Below, piece by piece: positions 14,698-14,738 of a stretch of 14,738 bases of DNA (position 1 is the stretch's first letter; each line of letters begins with the position of its first letter). The DNA is from Bacteroidales bacterium (GTDB lineage Bacteria > Bacteroidota > Bacteroidia > Bacteroidales > JAGOPY01). Location: assembly GCA_030638325.1 (NCBI GenBank), contig DAOWEV010000102.1, forward strand, positions 1 to 14,738. Direction: 5' to 3'. A model generated the notes under the pieces. It was given only the letters and a program-made list of their open reading frames with translations, was not told the origin of the DNA and did no database searches. Both the position numbers and the translations under genes were made by a program.

Positions 14698-14738
14698 GGA
14701 AGGGGCGGTTTGCGGCGAAGCCGCAAACCGCCCCTTCC
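14698..14738. repeat. 19-bp perfect hairpin at the right window edge
   Basis: GGAAGGGGCGGTTTGCGGC (14698-14716), loop GAA, then the exact complement through the last base (14738). It could be a strong GC-rich terminator for the upstream gene whose T-tract is cut off, or a dispersed palindrome at which the assembly broke. Confidence 0.85.

Overview
The window looks like a contig from a member of the Bacteroidota, probably an environmental Bacteroidales-like organism. Three points support this: three very large secreted proteins each end in a type A type IX secretion (T9SS) sorting domain; start codons lack Shine-Dalgarno sites but sit 25-50 nt behind TAnnTTTG (-7) promoter elements typical of the phylum; and the intergenic DNA is full of palindromic and AT-rich dispersed repeats. 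Both edges are palindromes, so the window may be a whole contig that ends at assembly breakpoints.

Layout. 1-120 is a perfect spacerless palindrome built around a bidirectional terminator-like hairpin. 296-4054 (+) encodes a gingipain-like C25 cysteine protease with PKD/Ig-like modules and a T9SS tail. 4336-7797 (+) and 10897-14577 (+) encode two paralogous secreted proteins, each with a six-Asp-box (BNR/sialidase-like) beta-propeller, an FnIII domain, an ASH-like domain split by a GEVED domain, Ig/PKD-like repeats and a T9SS tail. The first paralog is bracketed by inverted copies of an intergenic repeat (4189-4290 and 7800-7929). A degenerate further direct copy starts on the stop codon of the protease gene.

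Between the paralogs lies about 3 kb of clearly AT-richer accessory DNA (7.8-10.9 kb). It holds a fossil minus-strand reading frame, a 12-bp direct repeat pair that could be an insertion-sequence end, a free-standing NqrC/RnfG-like FMN-binding lipoprotein, a probable group II intron 3' remnant, a truncated CopG-type antitoxin, and an apparently intact HepT/MntA-type toxin-antitoxin operon whose antitoxin carries an XRE DNA-binding domain. The operon's -7 element sits inside an inverted repeat that is a candidate autoregulatory operator.

How the genes may work together: the three large proteins would be exported by Sec and then T9SS to the cell surface or medium, as a protease and two substrate-binding or scaffold-type propeller proteins. 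They share modules (the last PKD-like domain and tail junction of the protease recur in the second propeller protein), which points to domain shuffling within the locus. The accessory DNA between them looks like an insertion hotspot and not part of that function. Everything here was read by eye; no database search was run.
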